A stretch of 64,000 bases of DNA, from contig NW_022261323.1 of assembly GCF_009602425.1 (NCBI RefSeq), forward strand, positions 62,836 to 126,835, read 5' to 3'. The DNA comes from Actinia tenebrosa (Eukaryota; Cnidaria; Anthozoa; Actiniaria; Actiniidae). Numbering within the stretch: position 1 is the first letter of the stretch; each line of letters opens with the position of its first letter. Shown piece by piece: positions 36,001-46,300 of the stretch. The notes under the pieces were generated by a model, which was given only the letters and a program-made list of their open reading frames with translations, searched no databases and had not been told where the DNA came from. The position numbers were made by a program, and so were the translations under genes.

Positions 36001-36514
36001 GTGCTAATGAGATAAACCTCTATGACCAACACACACAACTCAAAGCTCCTTGGATCCACCCTCATAAAACTACCCCTTGATAACACTATATTGCCAAGAC
36101 AACTACCTTGTCCTCTCTGTTGAGCTGCACATAGAAACTAAATGTACATCCATGCAAATTCTCCCTTAAATTTGATGCTCATGAGATGCATGTTGGTTCA
36201 TAATAAAGTAATGAATTTGTTAAACACTAAAATATAAATTATACTGTTTCATGTCTCACTTTGTATTTCAGTCCTTGTACAAATGTTATGCTGATGAGAA
36301 AACTGGACAAATGTCAATGGAACTTCTGACTTTAGAGCTGACTGTAGGGGGCCTGGACCCTAAAACTAAGAGCCACCTCCTCAGGAGCCTGGGTCCAACT
36401 ACCACGTACCTTGATTTCTTAGACTTCTTGACATACATACCATTATTCATTCATATCCATCAACATGTGCTCGCACAACCACTTCACAGTCCCGTGACAA
36501 TCCCTGTCCATTAA
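21062..36514 (+). CDS. Uncharacterised 958-aa protein: F5/8C (discoidin) domain plus EF-hand-like C-terminus
   Basis: Seventeen exons: 21062-21229, 22956-23024, 23492-23596, 24198-24321, 25334-25801, 26476-26705, 27322-27456, 29543-29684, 30977-31288, 31623-31672, 32179-32419, 33162-33407, 33940-34010, 34245-34352, 35257-35351, 35487-35556, 36272-36514. All are GT-AG and phase-consistent, 2877 nt in total. Order: charged N-terminus with coiled-coil-like EERERMEKEHQRLLEEARQQ (about 165-185); F5/8C domain (about 322-479: PLGLSTGLIPDSSIRSSSSF, RLNN, GAWCAKN, YLEVDLGG, RFCPKTW, RVEVYG); Pro-rich linker (about 485-530); Lys-rich then Glu/Pro-rich linkers (about 605-660); a second helical stretch; and EF-hand-like repeats (about 765-945) with one canonical loop DEDKDEFLFPEE and three degenerate ones. 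No signal peptide or TM, so probably intracellular, unusual for discoidin domains. I recognise no named orthologue. The start of exon 6 could instead be after the later AGs at 26485 or 26496, which are in phase. Confidence 0.88.
22380..22800. mobile_element. GGATAAAT-type foldback element interrupted by another MITE
   Basis: The outer sequence carries GTGGATAGCACTACTGGATAA on the left and ACTGGATAAGGATTTATAGC with CTATCCACCCTTC on the right, matching the element at 28407-28550. It is interrupted by the separate MITE at 22484-22694. Confidence 0.6.
22484..22694. mobile_element. MITE with GGC...GCC ends and TTA duplication, nested
   Basis: The left end GGCCAAACAAAAAAATAAGT, then GTGTTTCCTGTTGC, is answered on the right by GCAACAGGAAACACAC, then T-run, GCC. 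TTA flanks both sides, fitting a PIF/Harbinger-type 3-bp target. The interior has repeated GACCCCAAT motifs and no ORF. Confidence 0.65.
24380..25030. repeat. Degenerate tetranucleotide-rich intron stretch (GGAT/GAAT)
   Basis: About 600 bp of imperfect GGAT, GAAT and GAAC repeats, best at 24620-24650, inside the intron between exons 24198-24321 and 25334-25801. ORFs here are repeat artefacts. Confidence 0.8.
25850..26300. repeat. (CAT)n microsatellite
   Basis: About 430 bp of CAT/CAC triplets on the plus strand. It lies in the intron just before the exon that starts the F5/8C domain. Open in many frames (poly-Ser, Met, Asp), none coding. Confidence 0.95.
27659..27745. repeat. C run followed by A/C-rich simple sequence
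   Basis: About 20 Cs at 27661-27680, then AAACAAAA units, a (CA)n tract and purine-rich sequence, inside an intron. Confidence 0.9.
28407..28550. mobile_element. 144-bp foldback MITE (GGCCCGGTTGT ends)
   Basis: Starts GGCCCGGTTGTTTGAAG and ends CTTCGTACAACCGGGCC; inner AGCGCTATCC/GGATAGCGCT and repeated GGATAAAT blocks also pair. A clear target duplication was not found. Same family as the outer element at 22380-22800. Confidence 0.8.
29710..30050. mobile_element. Dispersed foldback element with CCAATCAGCGCGCG block
   Basis: AGCTTTTTCCGCGCTCCGT near 29732 is mirrored by ACGGAGCACGGAAAAAGCT near 29832. The downstream GCAGGATCTAGCAG, GGCGTCAG and ACAGTTTTCGACCAATCAG blocks recur at 51070-51350, and the last block again near 30310. 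Intronic, non-coding. Confidence 0.65.
30180..30270 (+). mobile_element. LINE reverse-transcriptase scrap (CR1/L2-like)
   Basis: The frame reads TLDPLPGSLLKKCFHLLLPVT, resembling the S-LDP(I/L)P-x-LLK-C-x-LLP segment just upstream of the reverse transcriptase core in CR1/L2-type LINEs. Only about 25 codons are recognisable and the flanks are unrelated. An intronic remnant. Confidence 0.5.
33590..33800 (-). mobile_element. tRNA-derived SINE, minus strand
   Basis: On the minus strand a B-box-like GGGTTCGATCC lies near 33775, then ATGTAAGTAGAG, then GGTTCTTCGGTTTCCTCCCT and a CAACTTCTAAATTC tail block. The same order is seen in the copies near 16600 (head), 45600 (tail) and 47450 (body and tail). 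Intronic. Confidence 0.6.
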
Positions 36515-37354
36515 TGATTGCAATGGAATAAAATATGAGAGAGTTAGGTGTTATATACTAAAGGGGCATGGACAGAGGGTCCTTGCATACCTGTGACCCC
36601 CTCAACCGACAGGGTATGCAAGAAGTAGGACTACATTCATGTGTTTTAGGCGAGACTAAGTAATGAATAGATAAGATTCGGCCATAGCACTACACCCTCC
36701 GCCCCACCCATAAGGAAATTTGAATTCAATAAAACATTTGCACAAATGAATGCAACAGAAATAAAACAAAAGTATTTTGGAATAAAGAAATATTTTCTAA
36801 AGATTTACTACTTGACCACCAATACCATATTTTCTGTATTTTAGGTCGTGCAGTTTTGTAAAATAATATTGTGGGGGGAGGCCTTGTGGTCAAGGTATTT
36901 TGTAAGCTTTTGTATTGAGCTATTTATCACTGTAAAGTTTTTTTTTTTTTTAATGCAGTAATAAAATAAGTTACCATTGGTAAAAAATACAGTCAAGACA
37001 TCAATTTTTGAAAATTCCTTTAGTAATATCTACTTTATTATTGAATAAATTATCATTCTACATGTACAACAATCTGCAAAGGTATTCGGGGATTTCATAG
37101 CCTGAGTGCAGACAAACGTAACTGCACGAGAGAAAAGTCTGGCTGCATGCTGGCTAGGGGTTTCATTGAGTCAGGGATGAAAGAATGCTCTGATAAATAA
37201 GTAACACTTTCTGGCTTAGTCAGAATGAACATATTTCAAAGACCAGGAAACAGCATGTCAGATTGTACTGTCATGGTATGACATCCCTTGATCACAACAT
37301 AATCTAATATGTTAAAACATACATGTAGTGCTCAGTATCACAGACATATGGCAT
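36515..37354. other. 3' flank of the discoidin/EF-hand gene
   Basis: Probably holds the 3' UTR. AATAAA hexamers occur at 36527, 36728 and 36761, and the true polyadenylation site cannot be chosen. No other gene seen. Confidence 0.5.
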
Positions 37355-37649
37355 GTTACCTGCGTTTGCATTGCTACGCGGCCACCCCAGACAAAAATCG
37401 TGACGTGCACTTCGCAATGGACTGCCTTCAATCAAACACGTTGACGCCATTTACACGCGTGATTAAAAAGGTGCCAAAACTTTGGTCGATTGTTTACGAG
37501 TATTATGAGACACACTCACCGGGCCTATCCGGGCCAATCCAAACGCGTGTAAATGATGTCAACGTGTTTGATTGACAGAAGTCTATTGCAAAGTGCATGT
37601 CACAATTTTTGTCTGGGGTGGCGGCATAGCAATGCAAACACCGGTAAAC
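37355..37649. mobile_element. Long-arm foldback element, about 105-bp arms
   Basis: The left arm (GTTTGCATTGCTACGCGGCC, ACCCCAGACAAAAATCGTGA, AATCAAACACGTTGACGCC, TTTACACGCG) is matched in reverse complement on the right with about 10-15 percent divergence, around an 80-bp centre. No ORF. It lies between the convergent discoidin/EF-hand and TSPO genes. Confidence 0.85.
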
Positions 37650-37999
37650 CTGTATTACTGCGATTCAATGGCTTGTTGTGAAATATTGTTTTTTTTAGGA
37701 TTTATTTATAAAAGGTAATGACTGAGTATTTTTGATTGACGCCACCTAAAAACCAAATTTCAGCTTGTAGCCCGCAGCTACTGACAAGTTTGCAGAATAA
37801 TGAGAATTGCTGCAGTACATATGAGTTTTCATGGCCATATGAAATCTGCTCTAGTAAAAACTCCTTACATCTACCATCACCTACGTGCTACACCTACATT
37901 TTTTCATAATCAGACATCATCAATTTTAATTCTTTTTAAACTTAAAAGTCGGTATATCTAATTAAGGTTTTCTACTAGCCAGCTGAAAGGACTATTATT

Positions 38000-39609
38000 T
38001 TACTCCTCTTTTATCGCTGGCTTGTTCATCTGCCAGATGGAGTAGTTGAGTGCTGTTGCCAAGGAAACCCAACTTAAGTATGGCACCAAAAGACCTGCAG
38101 CAAGCTTACTGATTGGGTAAAATGTATAGATGCAGCCTGCAACACCAGCCCATAAGAATGTTATCTCCACAAGAGCCTAAAGGAAAATATATTATTGGGA
38201 TTATCGTTAAGATATATGATGGTATTATTATTATCATAAATTATTATTATTATTCATCAAGTTCAACCCCGCCTATTATTATTTTCATTATTATTATCAT
38301 TATTATTATTATTATCATCATCATTAACATCTAATAATTGTAACAATTAGAGAAAGAGATGTCACTTTTTTTAAATTTTTATTTAAACATATTTGACTAA
38401 ACTGTTAAACACTATATTCTCAATGCCTGATCTTATGTATGCACACTTGTCATGTACAGTACACTACAACAATACATAAAAACACTAAAAGCATTAATCA
38501 TTGGTGGTCAATGGGTTACCTGAAAAGGATTTTTTGCCTGATGAGTACATTGTTCTAGTATATATGTAAAACAAAAGGCCTGCATTGTAGAAGTGAAACA
38601 GCTTTAACCTACCATATTGCAGAATCTTAGGCATATAATTTAGGATGTCAAACTTACTGCTCCTAGTTTATGACTGCCAAAGAAGATAGGTGTCCATGCC
38701 CAATTGAGAGCAAGCTGTGCTCCATACAACATCAAAGGAATCTTGGTTGTCTCATTGAATCCACCTCCCTCACTCCACACCAAATATGACGCATAACCCA
38801 TGCTAGTGTACAGTGTGGTCCATACTGGCCCAAATGCCCAGTTTGGTGGACGCCAAGACGGCTTCTTTAACACTATACAATAAAATTACAGGCATATAAC
38901 TAATCGAACAGATTACTGAACAAAAATTTGACTAGACTCTGCTGAACTTTAATCCCTCAATCATTGGTTTGGCAATCCAACATTGTGCCATTGCCCAACA
39001 CAGTTAAAGTTATCAAACGATTCGAGCTAGATTGAGTTTACACACTGAATGTTTGATTAGTTTTATGCCAGGAGTAAACAGAAAACTCAATCAATTATTC
39101 CAAAATCAAAATACTCATAAAGTTTAGTTAAAATTGGAATTAAAGTTGAAAGAATATGTTTTCAATGAAACCCCTCTTTATGTATCATGTGTGTTTGTGT
39201 GGGTGGGTGTGGTTGGACGGGGGGGGGGGGGTGGCGGTACTCTACCCCTTTGAAGAATAAATAATACCCAGGAAGTAAAAAACGCAAGCTTAAATTAATG
39301 AAGAAATAGAAAACGCATGAACATGTTGTGTGCAGTCATAAAGCACACAGGGTTCGGCAGAACTTGAGAGAAGTGTTAGGAGAAGCACGACTATAAGTGT
39401 GTGCGTGTGCTGCATGTGCATTCATGAAGCACACGCTCCCAACCAATCAGAACACAAGATTTATAACACTTATTTTATAAATAGGTATCAATGTTATTAC
39501 CTTCATACCAGCTCTTTATTTGAGACCTTGTGACAAAACCACCAGCCCATCCTCCAACATTGGGTAAAATACAAGCACCAGCGATAATGGCCCAGTTAGG
39601 GAGAGGCAT
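38000..39609 (-). CDS. TSPO: Translocator protein (TSPO), 166 aa
   Basis: Three exons on the minus strand: 39609-39501, 38872-38658 and 38176-38000 (501 nt). TSPO is a five-helix outer mitochondrial membrane protein that binds porphyrins and cholesterol. Support: [14 protein letters not shown] at the first helix, the family hallmark [14 protein letters not shown], the EGGGFNE loop, [12 protein letters not shown] (helix 3) and [19 protein letters not shown] at the fifth helix. Length matches the usual 160-170. The C-terminal cholesterol-recognition (CRAC) motif is altered: human has LNYCVWR, here [10 protein letters not shown], so the expected Arg is Gln and the next basic residue is one position too far. 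Start codon: the only in-frame Met before helix 1. It faces MAP2K5 across about 700 bp. Confidence 0.96.
38223..38335. repeat. (ATT)n-rich stretch in TSPO intron 2
   Basis: Imperfect ATT and ATC triplets just upstream, in gene order, of the last TSPO exon. Confidence 0.9.
39290..39480. mobile_element. Dispersed repeat fragment in TSPO intron 1
   Basis: CATAAAGCACAC..GGCAGAACTTGAGAG and CACACGCTCCCAACCAATCAG resemble blocks at 23770-24100 read in the opposite sense (TTGGTTGGGAGCGCG, GCAGAACACTCGAG). Ends not defined. Confidence 0.45.
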
Positions 39610-40309
39610 CTTTGCTCTCTGTTTTTAAAACTAGAAGATTATTAGAATATAATGATGAAATTTGCAGTTCCAGAAACTAGCAAAAGATAGCTACAAACTA
39701 AATCATGCAATCCATGCGAGATGTAATTTTTGAAGAGGGTTGAAGGTCTAGAAGTCAACTCGTTACGTAACAAAGTGTATGTAAAATCCAACAAGACATT
39801 GCTGTAAACAGAGCAGGAATAAAAAAGCAGTAGCTTTTGAATATTAATAACATAAAATTACCCTAAGAGGAGCCGAGAGATTACTTACAATAATTTTCAA
39901 AATACAGTACTGTTCCTTTGCAGATCTAAAGCTCCCTTCACTCTACCCAAAAGACTTTGCGTTTAAACCTTTAAAACAAACATGACCTATGGGATCCCTG
40001 TGATAACAAACATTCTAGGGAGGTGTATACAATGCGGAATAATTCTAATTCGATCTGAGAGTTAGTGTTTCCTGCTTAGATAAGCCTAAAAAAATAGCAT
40101 AAATAAATAAATAAAGGATAGAATAAAATTTTAAAGGTTCTCTAGGGGGTAGCACTCGGGAATTTTTGTTACCCCTTCCTAGTCCCTCACGACAGCGGAG
40201 CATTCTTAAGATGGCGGACAAGATGGCGGAAGTTTAACTTGAGTTCAAATATTCTCAAATTTCCGTGACTGAATGGACACTGATTATCTCGCTCACTCTA
40301 AATGTATAT
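39610..40309. promoter_or_regulatory. Head-to-head TSPO/MAP2K5 promoter region with two YY1-like motifs
   Basis: The starts of TSPO (39609, minus) and MAP2K5 (40310, plus) face away from each other with 700 bp between. AAGATGGCGG occurs at 40208-40217 and again at 40220-40229, matching the YY1 core often found at or just downstream of transcription starts of housekeeping genes. No TATA box is evident. Confidence 0.5.
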
Positions 40310-43300
40310 ATGACATTTTCGCCTCCTCTAGTTATTCGGATTGTTCCAGAAGATGGCGCTGCCGTAGACTGGACAGTTCCTACAGGAATCCAATTTCGTG
40401 ATGTTTTGGTATGTGAAGAACCCAATTTTAATTAAGCTTACTGTTTGTCCAACAATTTAACTAACAAATGTTTCTTTTATTCGAGGGCACTAAGAAGCTC
40501 AACTCTTAATCTACATGTTTAATCTACCAAACATTTGATTAATTTGGGTGTGGAATTTTATACATATTTTTTAGAAGCAAGCTTAGATTTTTTAACGCTC
40601 TAAAAGCTGCCATTAAGTTTAATATTCTCATTATTTCGGTTACTTTTTTTGTTATCGCCTTTGTATGAAAAGGTTCAGTTATTGTACTTTTTTGTAAAAA
40701 ATCCGTACAGTTTATTTAAGCTTACAAAAAATATTAGGAATTTTAGACGATAAACTTTAATTCCATTCACATCTGATATTTATTTATTGATGTGTTTGTA
40801 TAGGAAGCTGTTTCTCAAGTTATGCCATCTGTAACTGTGACCTCTTTTGACTGTAAGCAAACCTTAGTATTTTCTGTATAATTTCCTATTGTGCATACGA
40901 CATAATTTTATCATAATATATCAGGCAAGCTAGATTTGTGTCCAAACAATTTCATTATTTAGACAAGAAAGGTACTTCATCCACATCAGTAAACATTCAT
41001 TTTTCAATGGTTCACCCTAATGTGATGGCATTTCTGTGTATGGGTTACCTGTGGTGCAGAATACTCAGTCTAGATTTATATTAATATCTCCAGGTTATTA
41101 TAATATCCACTGTAATGGATAATCAAAAAAATCTCATCTGTTTTTAAAATTGTCTGGACACAAATCTATATGACTCTCTTTCTCTTTATATGGTATAATT
41201 AGTTCCAGTTTGAGTCATGTCAAAAGCCCCAACATTTCCTATGTCTTTTGTCCTGTTAATCTCATGGAAAGGGATGTATGCCATCAATGCATTATTTCAA
41301 CAGAGTATTTTTTTTTTAAAATAATATAGATGAAGATGAAGAAAAAGATCGCATTACTGTTAGGAGTGATGAGGAGCTGCAAACAATGATAAATGGGGTA
41401 AAAAACCATCCATTTTTACCACTCTTTTCACTGCTACGTGCTGATCGCGACAACAGTAGCAACAGGGAAACAGGGCAATACACTGCCGCCAATCAGATAA
41501 TATAATGGTACCAACCAATTTATTTGGTTGAAGTGAATTGAAGTATATTGCCCAATTTCTTTGTCGCCACTGTTGTCTCAATAAGCACATACCAATGAAA
41601 AGAGTGGTAAGCAAAACTTATTGCCTTGCAAAACTTTTACAATTACTAGGCAATAGGCTAGCAAATCTGTTTAATAATTAGTCTGGAAGCCTATATAGTG
41701 TACGAGTCAGTTAATAGCCGATAAGGCCAAAGGCAGATTGGACTATTGACTTGTAGACTAAGAGAGTGATAGAAAAAGGTTTAATTGTTTTAGTCTGAAT
41801 GAAACTAATCAGTGACCACATAAATGGTTTTTCTTTTAAAGTTTGTCATCTAGCCCAGACCTTTAGTAATTAAAAATCCCTTGAGCCTATAGACTAGTGA
41901 GTTCTAATTTTCATCAGTCCAGAGTGAGTAAGTCCTTGAAATGCCCTTGAGTTGATGATACAATTTCAAAGGTGCTTAAAGCTCATGGAAAATAAATTTA
42001 AAATCATTGAAAAGTCCTTGAAATACTCCTTGAAAAGTAAAAATATTCTGCCAACACTGTGAGGTTTGAATGTCCTTGAAAATTCAATTTTTCTTCCTTA
42101 AATACTCCTTGAAAAGCCCTTGATTTTCAAGAGCCCTGGAATAGTTACTACAAGTAGTCACAGACTACTGTGTCAATCAAAGAATTCAACACTTATTTTA
42201 GTTTGATTGCTGAGTATAATGTCAAGTGAACTGCAATTTTGAAATCCAAGCAACCACTCTCCCATCATTGTACTCCATGGTATCTGCATTTAAATATAAT
42301 ACTTTCAAGTTAATACATTGTATCATTGATTCATTTAAAAGTTCTTCTGGCTAAATTCAGAAAAGATCAAACAGGGTGTGGCACTAGAACCAATTGCTAT
42401 ATTTCCCAGAGGTAAGGATTACGACAATGTTTTGTCTTTGTTTACTTCCTTTCTCAACCCTCCCTCTCTCCTTCCCACCCTTTCTTATTTCCTTCCTTCC
42501 TCCCAACCTTTCTACCTTCCTTCCTCAGTCCTTCCCTCCATTTCTTCAACCATGCCTCCCTTTCTTCCTTCCTTCCTCTCTGATATTCCCTCCCTTCCTC
42601 CCACCCATCCTTCCTTCTTATTACCACTGAAAATACCTTTCCTTCACATCACTCTAGTTTTCTCTTTTTTGTCTCATTTATTCACTCTTCATTCATTCCC
42701 CTGCTCTTTGTTCATTCATTCAATAACTGATACTTTTGTGATCAAAGCTGGTAGATCATCAAGAAAAAGAAATATATGTGGTCTGACAGTAAGTACATGT
42801 AATTCAATGTTGGCCATATATTTATAAATAAATTATATATAAGTACTATAGGTAATAATTGTAATACTTGTTGAAAGCAAGACTAACAGTGTTAAACCAC
42901 AGGTCAACACCCGTGTCGCTGCAGCACCATCAGCCAACTCAACATGCATGCCAGCTCCTATGAGTACAAATTCCACAATTCAACCTCCTGTAGCTGATGC
43001 ATCTGGGTAATATTCATATTCTTGTACACTGCCACTTAGTCTGCTACAGCAGCTGCTATTGGTGTTGTTACCCCTCTAAGCACCTACAACACTAATAGTG
43101 GCTGTGAAGCAGTATAATGGCAACTGTCAATAATTTTTTTTATATTGAAGTACAAATAGACCTCCTCGGCTCTGACATAATGTTTTCCCATTTCAGACCA
43201 TGTGTCATTTCCTAGAGTATCATTTCTTTGTTTAAGTTTTGCGCTCGGTTGCTCATGAGAAGACACATGGATACAACTCAAACAAAGAATATTATTCTCA

Positions 43301-46300
43301 AGGGAATGACACATGGTATGAAATGGGACAAGTGCTCCAGAGCCGAGGAGGTCTATTGGAAGGACATTTCAGGCTACAGTTTTCCAACTGCATGCCCAGG
43401 GATCCAATCAGATTGCTTCATGTCTATAAATCATTAGCATTTTTTACTTACCACAGGGTTCCCACCACCAAAAAAGAAGGAGGCAACATTTCAAGCATTC
43501 TTGCAAGTGGCCAGGTAAGTTTTCATGAATTATTCTCTTTGATAATGTAATGTTTGTATGAAGTGATTTCTATTCTGTCAAGAAAATGCTTCAAAGCAAT
43601 AAGGAGTACTTTATAAACATTTAAGTATTAGCCAATGTACACCTGTACTCTGAGGCCGAGAATTAAAAGCTGGATCAAGTTGGCATTATGGCAGTAGTTC
43701 CATGTGGGACTGTTTTATGGGATGAAATACAATTACGTAGATGCTATATATCTTGGAAATATGTCCCATGTCCCACATGTCTCTCGATCTTATGCACTGC
43801 AATGCCAACTTGACCTAGTCTCTTTTCTCAAACACTGAAATATTAGCTAATACTCTCACAGTAACTATTAAAAATGACATACTGTAGATCATTCTTACTC
43901 ATAGTTTGACCTCTTTATAAATTTTAGGTAAATCCTGACCAAATTCAACATCTAGAAATCCTTGGCTATGGAAATGGGGGGACAGTTTATAGGTAATTAT
44001 ATTAAATGGATACTGCACAATCATACACACCAATTGCATTACTTATTAAGATGTTGCAGCTGTAATCTACGGCATATATTATCCACTCTGAGTGAGAAAA
44101 AACTGTGTCAAGTTAACAAATTGACATCAGTTTTTTATGTGACTGTCCTCTTATTGATGATGAATTGCATCATCACATTGTCAAAGTAGTGTAGATCTAT
44201 CCATGAGGTGTGGCCAAGTGGATCTGCATACTACTTTGACAATCACTGAGTGTGATGATGAAATTTATTGTCAATAAGAGGACAGATATATACATAAAAA
44301 AACTGATGCCAATTAGTTTTTTACAATAAAAAAACAATAAAAACTTCTCATTTTTACTGATGAAAACAACAAACTGAAAGACTGTGCGCTCGTTGACGTC
44401 AGCTTTATCTGTTTGTCCTCTTATTGATGATAAAAAATGATGCGCGAGAAATTTGTAAGTTGTAAAATTGGCATTGGAGAGGACAAAATACAACAATGCT
44501 TTGCAATGCAAACTGGACCCAGTTTGGCATCATAGCTGCAAAATAGCATTTTTTTTTTTGTTAAATTTGCTCAATGTTTTTCTTCAAGGGCCATAGATCT
44601 GAGTAGCAACAAAGTTCTTGCTGTCAAGGTTAGTGATTCAGTAAAATATATGATATGGTGTGATTTTGTAAATAAGAATTAGGTAACAGATTGGTTAATT
44701 TAAAAGGCCGATTGACACGGTATGATTTTTCCTCATAACTGTCATGCGCATCACAGCCAGCTACTACATGAATTGCTTTGTGTAACTTATTTAATGGGAC
44801 CATGCGGTATTACTTTAATGCCTATGACACCTAGAATTTTTCGTAAAAACATATTGAGCCTGACGTGGTAAGAAAGTTACAAATCTGATTTGATTAATGA
44901 TATTATAACAAACTTGGGATTTTTAAAAAAATATGAATTCCACCAAAAAAAATTTTTTTTTATTAGAAGTCATAGTCATCTGATCATTATAAATTATTAT
45001 CATTATTATAATAATGTATCCAGGTAATTCCACTTGATGTAACAAAAGAAGTACAAAAACAGATCATCTCTGAGATGGAGATTTTGTTTCAGGTGAGTGA
45101 TTGATTGATTGGTAGATAGAACGGACCGGGTTTAACGAACTAAACGTTTTCATCATTTCAAAATTACTTCATTTAACTTCTCTTTCTATATTTTTCAGTG
45201 CTCTTCACCTTACATTATAGAATTTTATGGTGCCTTTTTTATTGAAAATAGGTATGATTTCTTCTCTCGCTTTTCATAATCTTACAATTCTTCCCATTTT
45301 TTCAATCCTTCAAAATTGGCCTTTCACATTTTCCTGTCATTTGTAATTTTTCCAGAATATCAATGTGTACAGAATATATGGATGGTAAGTTAAAAAACAT
45401 TTTATGAATGATTGATTCACCAATGAAACTAATTCATTAACTAAGGCCCATTTATACTAACAATACATTTTGTTGTGCAATGTGAGCAGCAATTTCATTG
45501 GAGATTTTATAGCAATGGGTTGCAGCCAAGTCCCTGCAACTCCTAACATACATCAAAATTTAGTGCATTTATCAGAAATTTTCGCAGGCTTGAAGCCATG
45601 TGTGAGTAGAGTTATTTGTGCTTCAAAGGTTTTTTTCCAATTTTCCTCCCTCTGTAAAAATCAACTTCTAAATTCCAATTGGAATCCAGCGGAAGAAGAG
45701 CCACTCTATGGAATCCTCTGTTAATCCCATTATTATTCTCATCATTATTATTATAACATTATATCATTCTGTTATACTTCAAATCAGGTGGATCATTAGA
45801 AAATTATGGTAAAATACCTGAACCAGTTCTTGGAAGAATTGCTGTATCTGTAAGTAAGCACCTTTGACAAAGATAATTGCTTCTTTGATTCAATTCCTTT
45901 GACCTGATTTTCATTTCCACTAGTCTCTATTTAAGTTTTGTAATATCCCCTGCATATGCATAGAAATAGCTTCTCCTTATTCTTGCATTTGAGTAAGTAC
46001 TATAACAGGTGTATTTAACTTGCAATTCTAGTATCTTAAAACTGATCAAAGACAGTAACATTAATGCACTTTGTCCAATTATTGCCCTAATTCACTATGA
46101 CATCACTGCTTGTTTATGAGGGGGATAGAATCACCAAATCCAATAGAAAATTCAACAAAATTTGCTCCTAGTGAAACAGTTTAATCTAAAATGGCCTAGT
46201 TTTCAGATTTAATATGCGTTAATATGTACTAAAAAATATCCTGAGGGTTTGCTGGCTATTCTACTTCTCTTCGTGGATTTATACAGGTTTTAGAACAATT

